From contig CM041779.1 of the NCBI GenBank assembly GCA_023374045.1, positions 272,276,062 through 272,340,061 of the forward strand: a DNA stretch of 64,000 nt, given 5' to 3'. This DNA is from Limonium bicolor. Lineage: Eukaryota > Streptophyta > Magnoliopsida > Caryophyllales > Plumbaginaceae. Each line of letters opens with the position of its first letter. The first letter of the stretch is position 1. Of this stretch, positions 10,871-23,400 are shown piece by piece. The notes beneath the pieces are model-generated. The model saw nothing but the letters and a program-made list of their open reading frames with translations, was not told the DNA's origin and did not search any database. The position numbers and the translations under genes are program-made.

Positions 10871-11630
10871 AGAGTTTTGTCTACTTTACCTCTCTTAAAG
10901 TGGTTTTCAATAGATAGGAGGACTGGCGATCATACCACGATCTTGGAGCTTGTTTGAGCCTGTAAAGAGCTTTGTCAAGTTTGAGTACCATGTCCTTTCA
11001 TTCTTGTGTCTCAAAACCTGGAGGTTGCTCAACATACACTTCCTCTTTGACGTACCTATTTAGGAAGACACTCTTGATGTCAAGTTGGAAGAGTTTGATT
11101 CCTTTGTGTGCAGCAAATGCAATTAGTAATCTGATAGATTCCATCCTTGCTACTTGAGCGAAGGTTTCTTGGAAGTCTATTCCTTCTTGTTGACGATATC
11201 CTTGGGCTACCAGACGAGCTTTGTTACTGACAACTTCTCCCATTTCATTCAGCTTGTTTCTAAAGACCCATTTTGTGCCAAGTACTCCTTGATGAGTAGG
11301 GCGAGGCACAAGATGCCAGACTTTGCATCTTTCAAACTGGTTTAGTTCTTCTTGCATTGCATTGATCCAGTCTGAGTCTCGAAGAGCTTCCTTGATGTTC
11401 TTGGGCTCGATGGGTGAGACGGTCGTTGAGAAGGCTAGAAGATCTTGAGTTTGTGCTCTTGTGTGAGTTCCTTTGGATATGTCTGATATGATATTCTCCA
11501 ATGGATGATTTTTGTACAACGCACGAGATTGATGAACGGTTGATGGAGAGAGAGGATCCTCGACATCATTGTTTCCTTCGTCAACCTGTTGTTGACCTTT
11601 CGGGCAAGTTTTCTTCAGTCGGTGATTCAT
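10871..11630 (-). pseudogene. pol: Element I reverse transcriptase, N-terminal half
   Basis: This domain would copy element RNA into DNA. The minus-strand reading has the copia RT start (EALRDSDW, then KWVFRNKLNE), the motif with the first catalytic Asp (LFQLDIKSVFLN), and EVYVEQPPGFE, followed by a stop at about 10995 and then KALYRLKQAPRSWYDR. It ends at 10871 before the YVDD catalytic motif, because D is inserted there. The upstream part is linker from integrase. At least two internal stops are seen near 10995 and 10880. Confidence 0.85.
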
Positions 11631-12745
11631 CTTTGGGGTGATCTTGATCAGCTAGATTGAATCCAAGTTCTTTATCTTCATTAGACTCTTTGACCTTGTG
11701 TATGTCAGCTTCATCAAAGACTACGTGCACACTTTCCTCCACCTTCAGTGTCCTTTTGTTGTATACTTTGTATGCCCGACTTCTTTCAGAGTATCCAAGG
11801 AAGATGGCCACGTCACTTCTGGCATCAAACTTTCCAAGGGGACTCTTTTCATTGTTGTGGACATAACATTTGCAACCAAATGTCCTGAAGTGACTTATGT
11901 TTGGTTTTCTTCCCTTGATTAACTCATAGGGAGTTTTGTTGAGAATCGATCGTATGAGCGTTCTATTTGTGATGTAGCACGCAGTCGCCACTGCTTCTTC
12001 CCAGAAGACTTGAGTAAGATTGCTCCCTAATAGCTTGGCCCTGGCTACCTCTTGCAGTGTTCTGTTCTTTCGCTCAACTACCCCATTCTGTTGGGGTGTT
12101 CTTGGTGCTGAATATGTGTGACTAATCCCATGTTGTTTACACATATCCATGAATTGTTGATTCTCAAATTCTAACCCATGATCAGACTAAAGAGTCTTGA
12201 TCTTGAGGTTGAGTTGTACTTGGACTTTTCCTGCAAAGGCTTGAAATTTCTCAGGCTTGAAATTTCTCAAAGACTTCGTCTTTGGAAGCAATAAAGAGTG
12301 TCCAAACAAACCGTGAGTAATCATTAACAATTACAAACACATACCAATTTCCTCCAAAACATTTGACTCTCATAGGTCCACATAAGTCCATGTGAAGTAA
12401 TTCAAGTGGCTTGGATGTACTAACTAAGTTCTTTGATTTAAAAGAAGTCTTAGTCTATTTGCTTCTAACACAAGCATCACAAAGATTGGTCTCAAATTCT
12501 TTAATCTCAGGAAGACCTCTTACCAACTATTTCTTGACAAGTTTTCATAGTAAAGAAGTGCTAACATGCCATAGTCTTTTGTGCCATAGAGTAGAGTCAT
12601 CTATTGAAGAAGTCAAGCAAGGAAGATTTGGACTGTCAATATCCTCTAAGCTTGTTACATAAACATTTTTCCATCTTTTTCCCTTAAACAACTCTTTGCC
12701 ATTGTTCTGACTTACTATGCTACAATGTGTAGGATAGAAGTGAAA
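11581..12745 (-). pseudogene. pol: Element I integrase and pre-integrase domain
   Basis: Integrase inserts the cDNA into the host chromosome. On the minus strand the pre-integrase His/Cys region (LWHKRLWH, later LCDAC) lies near 12560-12450, the first catalytic Asp in LLHMDLCGPM near 12390, the second in SDHGLEFEN near 12180, and the catalytic Glu in QQNGVVERKNRT near 12075. The C-terminal part (11630-12150) is open. The N-terminal half has several stops (one at 12187-12189) and a 16-base tandem duplication (12238-12269) that shifts the frame. In HKRLWH the usual Gly between Leu and His is replaced by Trp. Confidence 0.85.
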
Positions 12746-13009
12746 TCAATTCCCTTTGTCACAAATTTGAGAAACACTAAGCAAGTTGAATTTTAAACCA
12801 TGAACTAGATTTACACTATCTATGACATAGTTAGATGTAATACTAACCTTACCTACACCGATGATTTTACCTTTCTTGTTGTCGCCAAAGGAAACGGTTC
12901 CTTGGCTTCCTGGTTCGAGTGAGAAGAACTTCTTCTTGTCTCCTGTCATGTGTTTAGAGCACCCAGTGTCGATGTACCAGCAGGGGTCCATTCTCACTCG
13001 ATTCTGCAC
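12746..13009 (-). pseudogene. pol: Element I aspartic protease
   Basis: The open minus-strand segment carries WYIDTGCSKHMTG, the active-site Asp-Thr-Gly motif of copia proteases, then VSFGDNKKGKIIGVG and LLSVSQICDKG. Length (about 88 residues) fits the family. It is read between the Cys-rich region of gag and integrase and is bounded by stops on both sides, so it is a fragment of a broken polyprotein. Confidence 0.8.
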
Positions 13010-14293
13010 TTAACACGTTAATGGTGTGGGGTTAGGGTCCACAGAAAGGTTGGACCCATTTCCACCATTTAATACTCTCAGATCATTTTTGACTACCCAT
13101 TTTAGTCCTAGTTTCTTGAGTTGCCAATGCCTCATAAAACTCGTTTTATGACAATTGTACTCATGATGACCGGGTTGTCTACATAAGCTGCAGACATCTC
13201 TACGACTGGTCTCTGACTGGCATTCGACCTGTCGTTTGCTTCTCCTCATGGGTGTCTTAGAAACAACATCTATCATAAAATATTTTTCTTTGATGGTAGC
13301 TAGTTCCTTTTCTTTAGTGTCAAGAGCAACACTCAATTCATCGGTTTCAGGTTGTTTTTCGTACTTCAACTTTTCATGAACGGTGAGAATTTCACTATAA
13401 TCTCTTTGTAATTTCATGAGTTCCTTGAGATTATCTACCTTGCTTTTATCCGAGGTTTTTCTTAATTTTTCATTTTCTTCCAAAAGTTCATCGTTTTTAG
13501 TTTCTAATGCCTCTAAGTGATCAACTAATATAAGAGAAAAATTTCTATGTCCTAGAAGTTCAACCTTTTGAATTCTCCTTCTAAGTTTAGAATAGTTTAC
13601 CTTATGTTGTTCTTTTTCTCCTTCTGATTCTGAGACATCATTGCCTTGTGCCATCAAGCACACATCTTTAAGGCATAGGTGAGCCTTCTCCTCTTCTGAG
13701 GTGTCGCTGTCTGAGGTTTGACTGTCATCACTCTTTTCAGAATCTCCCCATGCGGCAACAAAGGCTTCCTTCTTTGGTCCTTTGTTGAATGATCGTCAGA
13801 CAGGCTTCTTGACCCTGTCGTTGCCCTCTCGTGATCGCTGAGGGCAGTCTTTGATATGATGTCCGCGTTTTGAACACCCAAAACACTTGTCATTGCTTTT
13901 CCTCTGATCATTCGACTCCTTGGACTCCTTGCCTTTCCTCATTTTATTTCTTATGAACTTTCGAACGTACCTCTTAGCATAGAGGACCATTTCATCATTG
14001 TCGTCTCCTAACTCAGACTTTTCATTTTCAGCTACTTGAAGGGCTATGCCTTTCCTTCTATCTCTTGATGAGCTTTCTGAGTTTCTGTGTTGTAATTTTA
14101 ACTCGAAAGCCATTAGAGATCCTAGCATGTCTGCCAGAGACATCTTACAAAGATCATGCACTTCTTGCATGACATTGACTTTGCTATCAAAGGAGAAAGG
14201 GAGAGATCTGAGGAACTTCCAAATTTGATCCTCGTTAGAGATAGTTCTTCCAAACACCAACATTTCGTTGATCAGCTTAGTCAACCTTGTATG
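13010..14293 (-). pseudogene. gag: Element I gag, C-terminal part with two zinc knuckles and coiled coil
   Basis: From 14293 leftwards the minus strand encodes the end of the UBN2-type gag domain, then a basic region and a zinc knuckle CFGCSKRGHHIKDC (Cys-Cys-His-Cys all present), ending at a stop near 13796. After a frame change an acidic Ser/Asp/Glu-rich segment follows, then a long coiled coil rich in Leu/Lys/Glu (about 13590-13270), and a second zinc knuckle CSLCRQPGHHEYNC. Two knuckles around a coiled coil resemble Sirevirus gag. C cuts the gene at 14293. Confidence 0.85.
14289..14293. repeat. Target-site duplication of element C, left copy
   Basis: gtatg directly before the C LTR; the identical pentamer follows the right LTR at 24942-24946. 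Confidence 0.95.
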
Positions 14294-15131
14294 TGAAGAG
14301 GGCAAAAATATGACGAGACAGAAGAACCAAGGTGGCCCAGACCCCAGGTCCCGACTCAGACCCCAGGCTTCTTCAAGACCCTGTTCAGGCTCCAGCTTGG
14401 GCGCCAGGCACCAGATCCGGGCCCTGTCCGACCCTTGCTTTGGAAGCTAGATCTCATAACCGGGCGCTGCATCCCGCACCTCGCGCTCTGTGACCGGGCA
14501 TTCAGTGACCGGGCGCTGAAGAGGGGAAAACATGGTCAAGTACCAAAAGGTGTGAAGAGGCTGAGGTAGCACCGAAAGCCCACACCAAGAAGAGGGAATA
14601 AAGAAAGAGCGTGTAGCGACCGGTCGGCCGCGACTGGTCGCAAAGTATGGAGCAAGTGTAAGGGAACGACCGGTCGCCTGTGACCGGTCGCCGAAACTGT
14701 GAAATAAGCCAAGATAGTGACTGGTCGTCTCCGACCAGTCAGGTAACTAAGAAAAAGAAGTAGATGGCGACCGGGCGCCTGTGCCCGGTCGGATAGCTAA
14801 GGAACGGGAGATGTAGAAATCAGGATAAGATATTTATAGTGACAGCCTGGTAAGATATGACAGGTTGGCAAGCCTAGGAACCCTAAAAAAAGGTCTAAAT
14901 AGAAATAGAGGAGCTCATTTGAAGGGGGCACAACATCAGAAGAGAGAGAAACCTCTAGAAAAGCTCTCTAGTGCAGTAACGCTAAAGAAATGAATAAAGA
15001 GATTGTCTAGAAGTGGATGTAGGCCAGATTATTGGCTGAACCACTATAATCCTCGGTGTTCTATTCATTCGTGAGAGGTGAGAGACAAATTACTGTTCTA
15101 TTCATCGCGAGAGACTAATTATACGTTTTCA
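14294..15131 (+). repeat. C left LTR
   Basis: It runs from TGAAGAGGGC to ACGTTTTCA, 838 bases. The upstream half holds GACCGGGCG-type repeats and four inverted-repeat units. The TATA box present in the right LTR is damaged here: TATAAATA in the right copy corresponds to TAAATA near 14895, a two-base loss. Confidence 0.95.
14616..14792. repeat. Four inverted-repeat units, about 50-base period, in the C LTR
   Basis: Units start near 14616, 14667, 14717 and 14767. Each pairs a GCGACCGGTCG-like left arm with a GACTGGTCGC-like or GACCGGTCG-like right arm. In the fourth, GCGACCGGGCGC is followed by GCCCGGTCGG. In the third both arms have changed together (GACTGGTC and GACCAGTC), keeping pairing. 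The array is repeated in the right LTR near 24425-24600. Confidence 0.8.
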
Positions 15132-15133
15132 TT

Positions 15134-15151
15134 TGGCGCCGTCTGTGGGAA
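15134..15151 (+). other. C primer-binding site
   Basis: TGGCGCCGTCTGTGGGAA begins two bases after the left LTR. This type of site is common in plant gypsy and LARD elements; it pairs with a tRNA ending in GGCGCCA. I cannot assign the tRNA species. Confidence 0.8.
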
Positions 15152-17235
15152 ACGAACATCAACCACGATTCATCCACAGATCGAAAGAAATGTTGCGATA
15201 AACTTCGTGCTTTTTGAGTATTGACGAGAGACGATCCCGGGGAAGAAAGGACGCAATCAAGGAGAACTATCAACAACAAAATAAGGCGGAAGGAATTCTT
15301 CAAAGATCATCGGAGAAATTCATTCGCACAATAAAAATCTTAAAAATAGGTTACCGCGATCTGGTTTGAGAACTCGTAATTGACTGAGGTAGTCGCTCCT
15401 GAGGACGTTGCCAAAATTAAAGAGCAGTAGATCTCAGATCCGTCGAAGCATAGGAGCGAAATGCGGTCGCAAAGTCTGTATTTACGCCTCTCACTGAAGG
15501 TCGAAGAGCAACAGGGAGATCGAAAATCAGAAAAGAAGAAGTTATCGTCGAGGGATAGTCGGCAATGCCAATCCCCGTTTCAATTGAAATTGTCGGATTA
15601 TCCTAAAATTCGGTGTGGTAATCGGTGCCACAATTCATTTCATAAAATGATTCCAATTTCAAGGAAGAAGCAGTTGGCAGAGAAATCTCAATCGGGGATG
15701 AGAAGGGGCAGCTGTTGACCAAGTTACGAAGATGGAGCTACAGGCCGAACAATTGGTTCTTATGTTCGAAAATAAGGGAGTATTCTGGATGGATTCTCTA
15801 AAAAGAGACTCCTCTATTAAATTCGCCCGCTAGCTTTAATTTCTCTCATTTTACTTAACTAATTTACAGAAGGCCATGGAGAGGTTGAAGCGGAGAAGCT
15901 AGGGATTAAAATCGTCGAAAAGCACCAGGGAGCAGGAATCAAGTCTCGAAAATCTTCACCACCCGGTCATTTAGCCAAGAAGTCACCTCCGTCTTGAGAT
16001 TCCCCTCGACCAAGCTGTGTTCAAGCATTCTCCTAGGCAGGCGAAAAAAAAAACCGGAAGCACGCTCACTCGGATCGAAGAGATGAACATGCAATCACGC
16101 GATGTCCGCGCTCGACCTACAACACCCACGCTATGACCAACCCCGAAGGATAGGCCTGGGCGGCACTTCAATTTACAAAAGAGAAAGAGTCCAAATCATC
16201 CCGTCGATCCAGGCGCGGTATCAATCGACCGGGAGATGAACTCAAAGCGACCGGGAGGTGGAAATTCAGCCAGGAACTCGGCGGGCAGGAGATGACCGGG
16301 CGATATCAATCAAGCTTGGGCGACATCCGAGTTCGGCCAACATTTAGGCCCAGGCAACAAGGAGTTGGGGAGAACAAATTCCTCAAGATCGTTCATCAGA
16401 GGAAAGCAAGTTGGATATGAAAAGATCGACCTGGCGGCGTTCCCCTTCGAACAACCGGGCCGCATTCTCCCTCAATTCAGGCGACCGGGTGGCCTCGAAG
16501 TAAGCATAAGCTCTGATCGACCGGGAAGTTTTCTCAACAGGGCGTTGCGAGCATTGAGTCCAAAGCCCGACGGCAAGACCGGGCGGTAATATTCAAGCGA
16601 CCGGGCGATGACTTTCAAACAACCAGACAACGACCAGCCTCGATTCAAGACCCGGCGGTGCATCGCGTAAAGCCAGGGGCAAGCTAACCAAGCTACTTCA
16701 TTTTCAACGACCGGGCAATGTTCTACTCCAAGGACTGGGACACGTTTTTCCTTCAAGCGATCGGGACCTCCAAGCGACCAGGTCCTTCAAGCGACCGGGC
16801 GATCTTCAGTTCATGACCGGGCAGCATTTCATTTAACGACCGGGCGGTGTCTCAAGCCGCGACCGGGCACCATCCCTTCAACACCGTCGTTCGTTCTGGT
16901 TTGTGACCGGGCGTATCATCTGGCAAGGCCATCGGTAAAAGCACAAAGTTGCCATCGTGAATCGAGAGCAGCATCTCAGTCTCCGGTCTAGGCAACGCCT
17001 CGCCATCACTCCGCTATAATCAGCAAAAAACGATGCGACTTCGGTTAAGGGGGAAACCAGACACCAAAAACAAGTCGAAGAGGATCGAATATCACCCCAT
17101 AACCAAGTCAGAGCGCTCCAAATATTAAAAGGTACGCGAGGTTTCACTCAGGACGTGCGAAGGAGCAAAGAAAGGATGGAGGACTCTGGAGGCGGCCGAG
17201 GCTACAAGGAAATGCCAAGAATTAAATATCAAGAT
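15152..17235 (+). other. C 5' internal region, GC-rich, no gene recognised
   Basis: Short open frames occur (for example 15461-15718 and 16365-16589) but none resembles a known protein, and codons are dominated by the repeated GACCGGG motif. The region is richer in GC and purines than the following 5.7 kb. It may be a long leader of the element RNA or heavily diverged gag. Confidence 0.5.
16225..16912 (+). repeat. Dispersed GACCGGGCG motif array in the C leader
   Basis: About fifteen close copies of (G)CGACCGGG(C/A)G occur, including near 16228, 16249, 16295, 16491, 16528, 16578, 16599, 16708, 16791, 16815, 16838, 16859 and 16903, at irregular spacing of about 20-110 bases. All are in the same orientation. 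The same word occurs in the C LTR (near 14460, 14490, 14508 and 14770). Confidence 0.75.
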
Positions 17236-20200
17236 AAGTTCAATACCTTTTCGTATCATATCACTTTATGCATAAGACTCATTGGCACTAGGTAAAATCG
17301 CCTATATCCCTGTCGAAAATCTTTACTATGCAATTCAAGTTTTGGTTGATCGTCTGGAGAGGTTTACATGCCACCTGCAGTGTCTTTTTCTAAGGTTTGC
17401 AATTATTCTGCTTCCTGGATACAACTGTTTTTCAAATTTAGAAAAATAAAATTCGTCTAGTACCTGTATTGTCAAGCTAGACTTCGATTCAACTTCCTCG
17501 ATAGCTAACTCAGTACCTTCCTTAGCCCACTGTTCAAAAAGTAATAAAATTTTGGCAACAATGATTCAAGCTGATCGAGATTTAATCTCTTATAAGAGAC
17601 TGATGTACAAGTTCAGTCGCGATTGGCTCTACGGAGCTTGGGTTTATATCTGTTTAAGTTTAGAACGTAATTTAAAACACTGGCTTATTTCTGACTTAGT
17701 TTTATGAAATCTTAACTTCAAACATTTTCTCTGATTTTAACGCTAATTTTGTTACTGGAAGTTGTTTTCTCAGACTCAATCGACTTTGCTGCAAGTTGTC
17801 TTCTTATATTCTAAAGTCACTCGTACCATCCACTTTTCTATCATTCAAATTGACTATCCACATGCTCTAGATAGGACATGCTTTAGCACGCTTTCCAGCT
17901 GAATTCGTACCCCACTGCATAGTTCACCTAACCTTTGCTGTTGTGATTAATGAAAGCCTTTTAAGGCGGCTGCTATCTTGAGTTTTGCTGTTACTTCATC
18001 CATTTTGATTACAACTTAAACCTGTTCCAACCTGGAAAGTTGTGTGTTACTATGTTTAGATGATGCATTTTCTCTGTGTTATTTTTTACTACTACTTTTA
18101 CACTTCTATCACCAGATTAATTTCAGATACTCTATTTTACTTTGAATTGTTCAGATTCGAAATCTGTTAAAAAATCATGCTGCTGTTTGCATCTGTAATG
18201 AAACAATTAGTTAACCAAACTGAATTGATCTGTTGTTTATGGTCAATCTTGGCCTGATTTTTAGACTATTACACTAGCCATTAATAGTGTGCTTCCTATA
18301 GCTATCATTAAAAAGAACTATGTTTCTGCTATAGTAAAAACCACCACATTACTATTGCTAAGCGCTCTCACAACAAAAATCTGGTTTCGCATTAGCTTGA
18401 TTCTGTTAAGATAGAGGTTATGCTCTAAATGTTGCCTCTAGTTTGTGGTGCAATTGGTACAGGTTTATAAAGCGTTTTCTGCTTGCACATTCTAAAAATA
18501 CTCTACATTGAGCATTATACATTTTGTACTAAACAAAAACACAACCCGAACCTCTCATCCACTTCACTTCATCAGGGTGGTTGTTATATTATGTTTCTGA
18601 CACTTGATACAATCAAAATCTGTTACTACAGGACAAAGAACCGAGTGTGAAATATACTACCGTGCATATCTATTTTGAATCACGTTATTAGACTCCACAT
18701 AGCTTGCTAATGGCTATTCAAATCTAAACATTGTTCTTTAGCAGTTTTTTTTTTTGCTGTCAGCTCCCCCAGTTCATCTCAACTTCCGCCCCTACCTAAA
18801 TACGCACATGTGTGGTTTTAACCCACTGTGTGGTTCTCAGTCCCTGTTAAGTACTTTTCTAAATTCATGTGTCCAAACTGCTGCTGTTATCGGTGCATGC
18901 TTTCTAAAATCCTAAACCTTCAGGTCTACCCATTGTCCAAATTATTAAATAATCATTAGCAGCAATCGGCAACTGTGCAGCAATAAAATGACACTATTAC
19001 GGTTGCATGGATGAGATTAGGCTATTGTGTCTACGCATACTTTTTCTTCTACATTCTTCTGTTCACACGTGGTGTATCTTAGGATGCTTCAAAATCTGAT
19101 TTTGCAAATTCAGTTTTCCATTTACTGCTGTGCTGGTCTTGTTATACCCTTTTCTTCCCTCTCGCATTCTAATTGTTTGTTATCTGCACTTCAAAAACTG
19201 ATATACAGCAAAGGCACATTGTTTAGTGAAATTCCTAATCCAATCAATTACTTGTGCTTGGTTGATTTTGTGCACAAGCCATTCTGGTTAATTAAATTAA
19301 ACAGCAATAATGTTGTACCTTTTTGTGCTAATATTCTCTGTTCCCAACTACGGTCAGTTTTGATCAAGCAATTAGTAACTGTTTTACACTACCAGACGTG
19401 CATTCAAACGAACTATGTTAAATTAGCATCTGTTTCCTAGCCAAAGGCTAATGATTCCCTGACTTTAGCTTTTGCCCATCTTAGATTGTGCTTAGTTATG
19501 ATAGTACTATGAGATTGTAATATGTAAACATTGCTCATTACTCCTAAATTCTGTATGGACTGCAGCTGTTAATGCACTATACTTCTGTCAACTCAAATTA
19601 AGCTGCTGAAACTACTTGTTTAAAGGTTATTGGTACTGCAGATTAATTTCATAGTTTATATATCACATCACGAAAAAAAAAATCTGCTTGAGATGATATG
19701 GTTCCTTTGCTGTTTCGGTTCCTGTTATCAAAAGTGTTTCCTTACTTGGAATTGCCCGGCATGTAGAAAAGTGATGCCATGCTTTGGTATTTGGAAATTA
19801 CAGCAGCCACTTCACAAAATTTTGATAGTTTTTCTAGAGTAACTTCTCCGCTTGTGTGCTGTTACATAAATGCTTCCGTATTTATCTCTGATTAAGTCAA
19901 CTTTTGCTCTCCAAAACATACACTTATTTTACTTCTGTTTTGACTAAATGGAGATACCACTTATGGCATGGTCCATGGTTAACAGCCTGTATTTTTGCCC
20001 AAACCTAATGAGAACTTTTAACCAGTGTATGCTTCTGTTTATAAGACAAAACCTTGACGGAATCTGATCTGCCTAAATTTAATTTTGTAAGTTTGGGGGT
20101 CGTGAACAGTACAAACTGGGTGCAGCTTTTAATTGCTTCTGGTATGTTATAATCTCTCTTGTGATAACTTTAATCCCTCTTGCTTCTAAAATATGTTGTT

Positions 20201-22985
20201 CCAGCACTGTTAAACTATTTCAGCCGGTCTTCATTTTTGAAACCTTGTGATTATGACAGGATGTTTTATAACTGCTTACTTTCAGATACACATAGCGTAA
20301 TCTTGACTGTTCTTTATTTAAAACTGTCTTGATAACTTGTAGTGTATCCAAGCACTTTGCAATATGTGACTATGCTCTCCGCACTATTTTATTGAAAACA
20401 ATGAATTGAATGCCATATAGATAGATTATTGGGCAAACTTACACGTGTTCACACACTTTTAATAAGTATCTCCTGCATACCTCGATTATTGTATAAACCA
20501 TTTTTTGGAATACTTTGCTTCTGATTCATTGACAAAAACTGATTAGGTTAATAATTGTTTAAATTTGTTTTACTGATTTAATTCAAGGTTTTTTACACTG
20601 CATAAATACACTGATTATTTCTTCTTCTTGATGTTTCTCTCTTTGGTGTTCAAGTAGTTTTTAAGTTGTCAATTATAAACTACTATTTTGTACTCCCGTT
20701 TCTGCATCTGAGCCTGCATTTCTTTCTCATATTCGGTGACAAAAATCACCTCCGAAGGCAAAACCTACCGATAATGACCTAAGGTATAAAGTAAGAATCT
20801 GCTTATGCGATAAAAAATCCTCCTTTGTCGATATCTTCCTGCTGTGCTTATTACAAATTTTGTCCAACCTATATGTTTTGGCTGATTACTCAAACTTTCC
20901 ATACAGATCATCAAATTGTTCATAGCATTTCAAGAGCTATTTTCAGAAACCATATAGTATCAGTTTTTTGCGATTCCTTTCTAAGGGTAGGCGGTTAATA
21001 CTCTGTCGTAGGCCCAATTGCATATAAGGTTGTTGAAGAACCAATTCATTATCTCGACAAGATTGTTGACCTTGGTCATTACTTTGTATATTTCCGTTTT
21101 GACCTTTGATAACACTGTGATTATCACTCATGACCGAAAATATGAAAAACGTCACCATCTCTTCAATTCCCTACCAGCTGTTTTAAATACGTAGAATAAT
21201 AAATGCATATTCTGTTTACTTGCACTGTTTCATTACTCACTATATGAACTACTTCTCAGATATTTTGTTTCTGTTTCATTTATACATGATCTACTTCTTC
21301 CTTACTACTAGTTTATTCTCTTTCGAGACTGCTTAAAAATGCATTAGTGATCAGTTTGCAATATCTCGTGAATCCTTTGAAATTCGGTTCTACAACTCCG
21401 GCTTTCATTTTTTCCATTTTTACTAGTTTCCTTTACCATGCTATGCCTTGACCTTTGGTCAAGCAACTTGGTTTCTAACAATTTTGGTTTAAAAAGAATC
21501 TACCATCTAAGAAAGTCCAAAGCGAGGGACTGCAACCTGAGACTATGGACGGTTTTGGAATGCTTGCTCTATACAAATCAGAGACCAAGAGAAATGCAAG
21601 ATATCAAAGAAGGCTGTGGACATTTCAAAGAGCTGCAGAATAACAAAGGCGGTACCGCAAGGATGAGAACAGAGGCACCACAAGAGAGGTGCCCGAAATG
21701 CAAGCTTGATTTCAATAACAAATCCTTTCTACCCAAGGATTCAAGGTACGTTTCTAAAACTAAATCAAGCTCATGACGATCATGAAAAGTAAAGAATCAT
21801 TAGAGGATGAGCTAGAGGTTCGTAAGTTGCCTTTTCGTCTGAATTGATGGTATAGTTATGCTGGCTTAAATTACTTATCGATAGTTTTACCCTTGCTTTA
21901 TCTGATCCTACCAATAATTTACGCTGTTGCTGATGAAGATAAACAAGAACAGTCTTTAACTCAGTTTTCCTCTCTTGCTGTATGTTTTAGCAGCTGAAGC
22001 GCATGAACTGTTAAAACTGTTGCAATTCCTTCATTTGCCAAAAGATTCACTAGAATAAAAACATTGATGTCATACTTTCCATGCTCTGTAATCGCTTCAA
22101 AATATCAGTTGTCATACCATGCTATGTTTGACAGTTTTGAACAGCGACAAAATTGTGAGGCGGTCGCGTTCTTTAACATTATTCCATACTGAATTCTATA
22201 CACAATATAAGCAGATTCACCTGTATTCACCAAATTCTTTGAACGGATTGTTTATATTCATCCTGCTTATATCTACTGGCCAAACTTCAATTATAAACCA
22301 TCATATGCTAGTTAAAATCTTAAGGTAATGCCTGATGATGAGCAGTTCTTTCTTGCTTTTAAATAAATGCTACTGTCAAACACATTGTGGCTTTCTCGGA
22401 TAAACATTCTATTGTCATTTCCGTAAAAAATTTACTCTTACTAAGGACTTACTCATCTGTACAGTAAGCTATTTGGTATTTGCCCCTATTTTTTCTGTTT
22501 AAACTTGAATATTGCTCAAACTACTCGAGGTCAAAGATGTTAAGAATGGTACCTTTGCAATTTAGTAGATTTTTTGCTCCCTCATATGTAAGCGTTATTG
22601 CTGTTGCATAGTTGCAGCAATTTCTTATTTTTTAAGCTAGTATTCTCTCCAACCAAGAATAATGGTATCTTCCTGACAGATACTATCTTGTTGTTTCAAC
22701 TATTATGCTGCTATCACCACTTATCGGATGGACTCATGGTTTAACTTCGCTTTGTTTGCCTCTGTTTGACATATGAAAATCCGACAATATCAGGATTTAA
22801 TAAATCCAGTATGTTTCTGTATTAACAGTAAGGGAATGGTGTCATACCAAGACCGTTAATTGCTTCCGACGTCATTCATAACCAGCAAGTTTATTTGATT
22901 ATAGTATGCTCATAATTGCAAGTTCATTTGATATCCTCATTTATTGCTACCCGCTCAAAAGTACTAATGAACTTTTGAGGAAACC
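17236..22985 (+). other. C central 5.7-kb non-coding region
   Basis: This stretch is AT- and pyrimidine-rich and full of stops in all frames; open frames such as 19027-19440 look like chance. No LTR ends, target duplications or terminal inverted repeats mark it as a separate insertion. Purine-rich islands stand out near 20990-21130 and 21480-21775. It could be the conserved non-coding core of a LARD, or captured host sequence with introns; the sequence alone does not decide. Confidence 0.5.
21438..21776 (+). other. Open frame of unknown origin in C, possible captured exon
   Basis: A 112-codon open frame starting at ATG 21438 ends at TGA 21776. The second half is purine-rich, unlike its surroundings, encodes a polar, basic segment with a Cys pair (CPKCKLDF), and runs into AGGTACGT near 21744-21751, which resembles a plant 5' splice site. 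I do not recognise the product. It could be a fragment of a captured host gene or simply a chance frame. Confidence 0.2.
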
Positions 22986-23139
22986 ACAGGTACTTTTATC
23001 AGGGGACTGATCACCCCCTGAGGTATTAAGGAAAGTATGAAAAAGAAGGCCATAGAGCTACCTTGGGTTGAGACTTATGCCCGGCAAAGTCACAAAGAAA
23101 TCTACAACCAACTGTGACAGCAAAGATTCAAAGGTATTA

Positions 23140-23400
23140 TCAAAATCCATGGCGCTTTCACAGGCCCTCTGGTCGTCTCATCAGAGACGAAAATCCATGG
23201 CGCTTTCACAGGCCCTCTGGTCCATGATGCTTTCATAGGCCCTCTGGAAAAAAGTAACACCATGGGTTGAAATGAAACCCGGCCAAAAAGTAACACCATG
23301 GGTTGAAATGAAACCCGGCCATAAAGAAACACCCGGGCTATGTCCCGTAGAAAGAAACACCTGGGCTATGTCCCGCAGGATGCAATGCCCTGAAACACCT
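23140..23400 (+). repeat. Short tandem repeats in the C 3' region
   Basis: Three successive families occur: three copies of a unit with gctttcacaggccctctgg (about 23145-23248), two copies of a 36-base unit with AACACCATGGGTTGAAATG (about 23258-23325), and two copies of a unit with GGGCTATGTCCCG (about 23330-23380). A further ~100-base repeat with CTTTGGCTA and AGCAAAG follows near 23565-23730. Open frames across this part are by-products of the repeats. Confidence 0.75.

Noticed and set aside
19027..19440. 137-codon open frame in C as a gene
   Set aside because: No recognisable motif, composition as in the surrounding AT-rich sequence; probably chance.
17236..22985. Separate transposon nested in C
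   Set aside because: No terminal repeats or target duplications could be found at either composition change.
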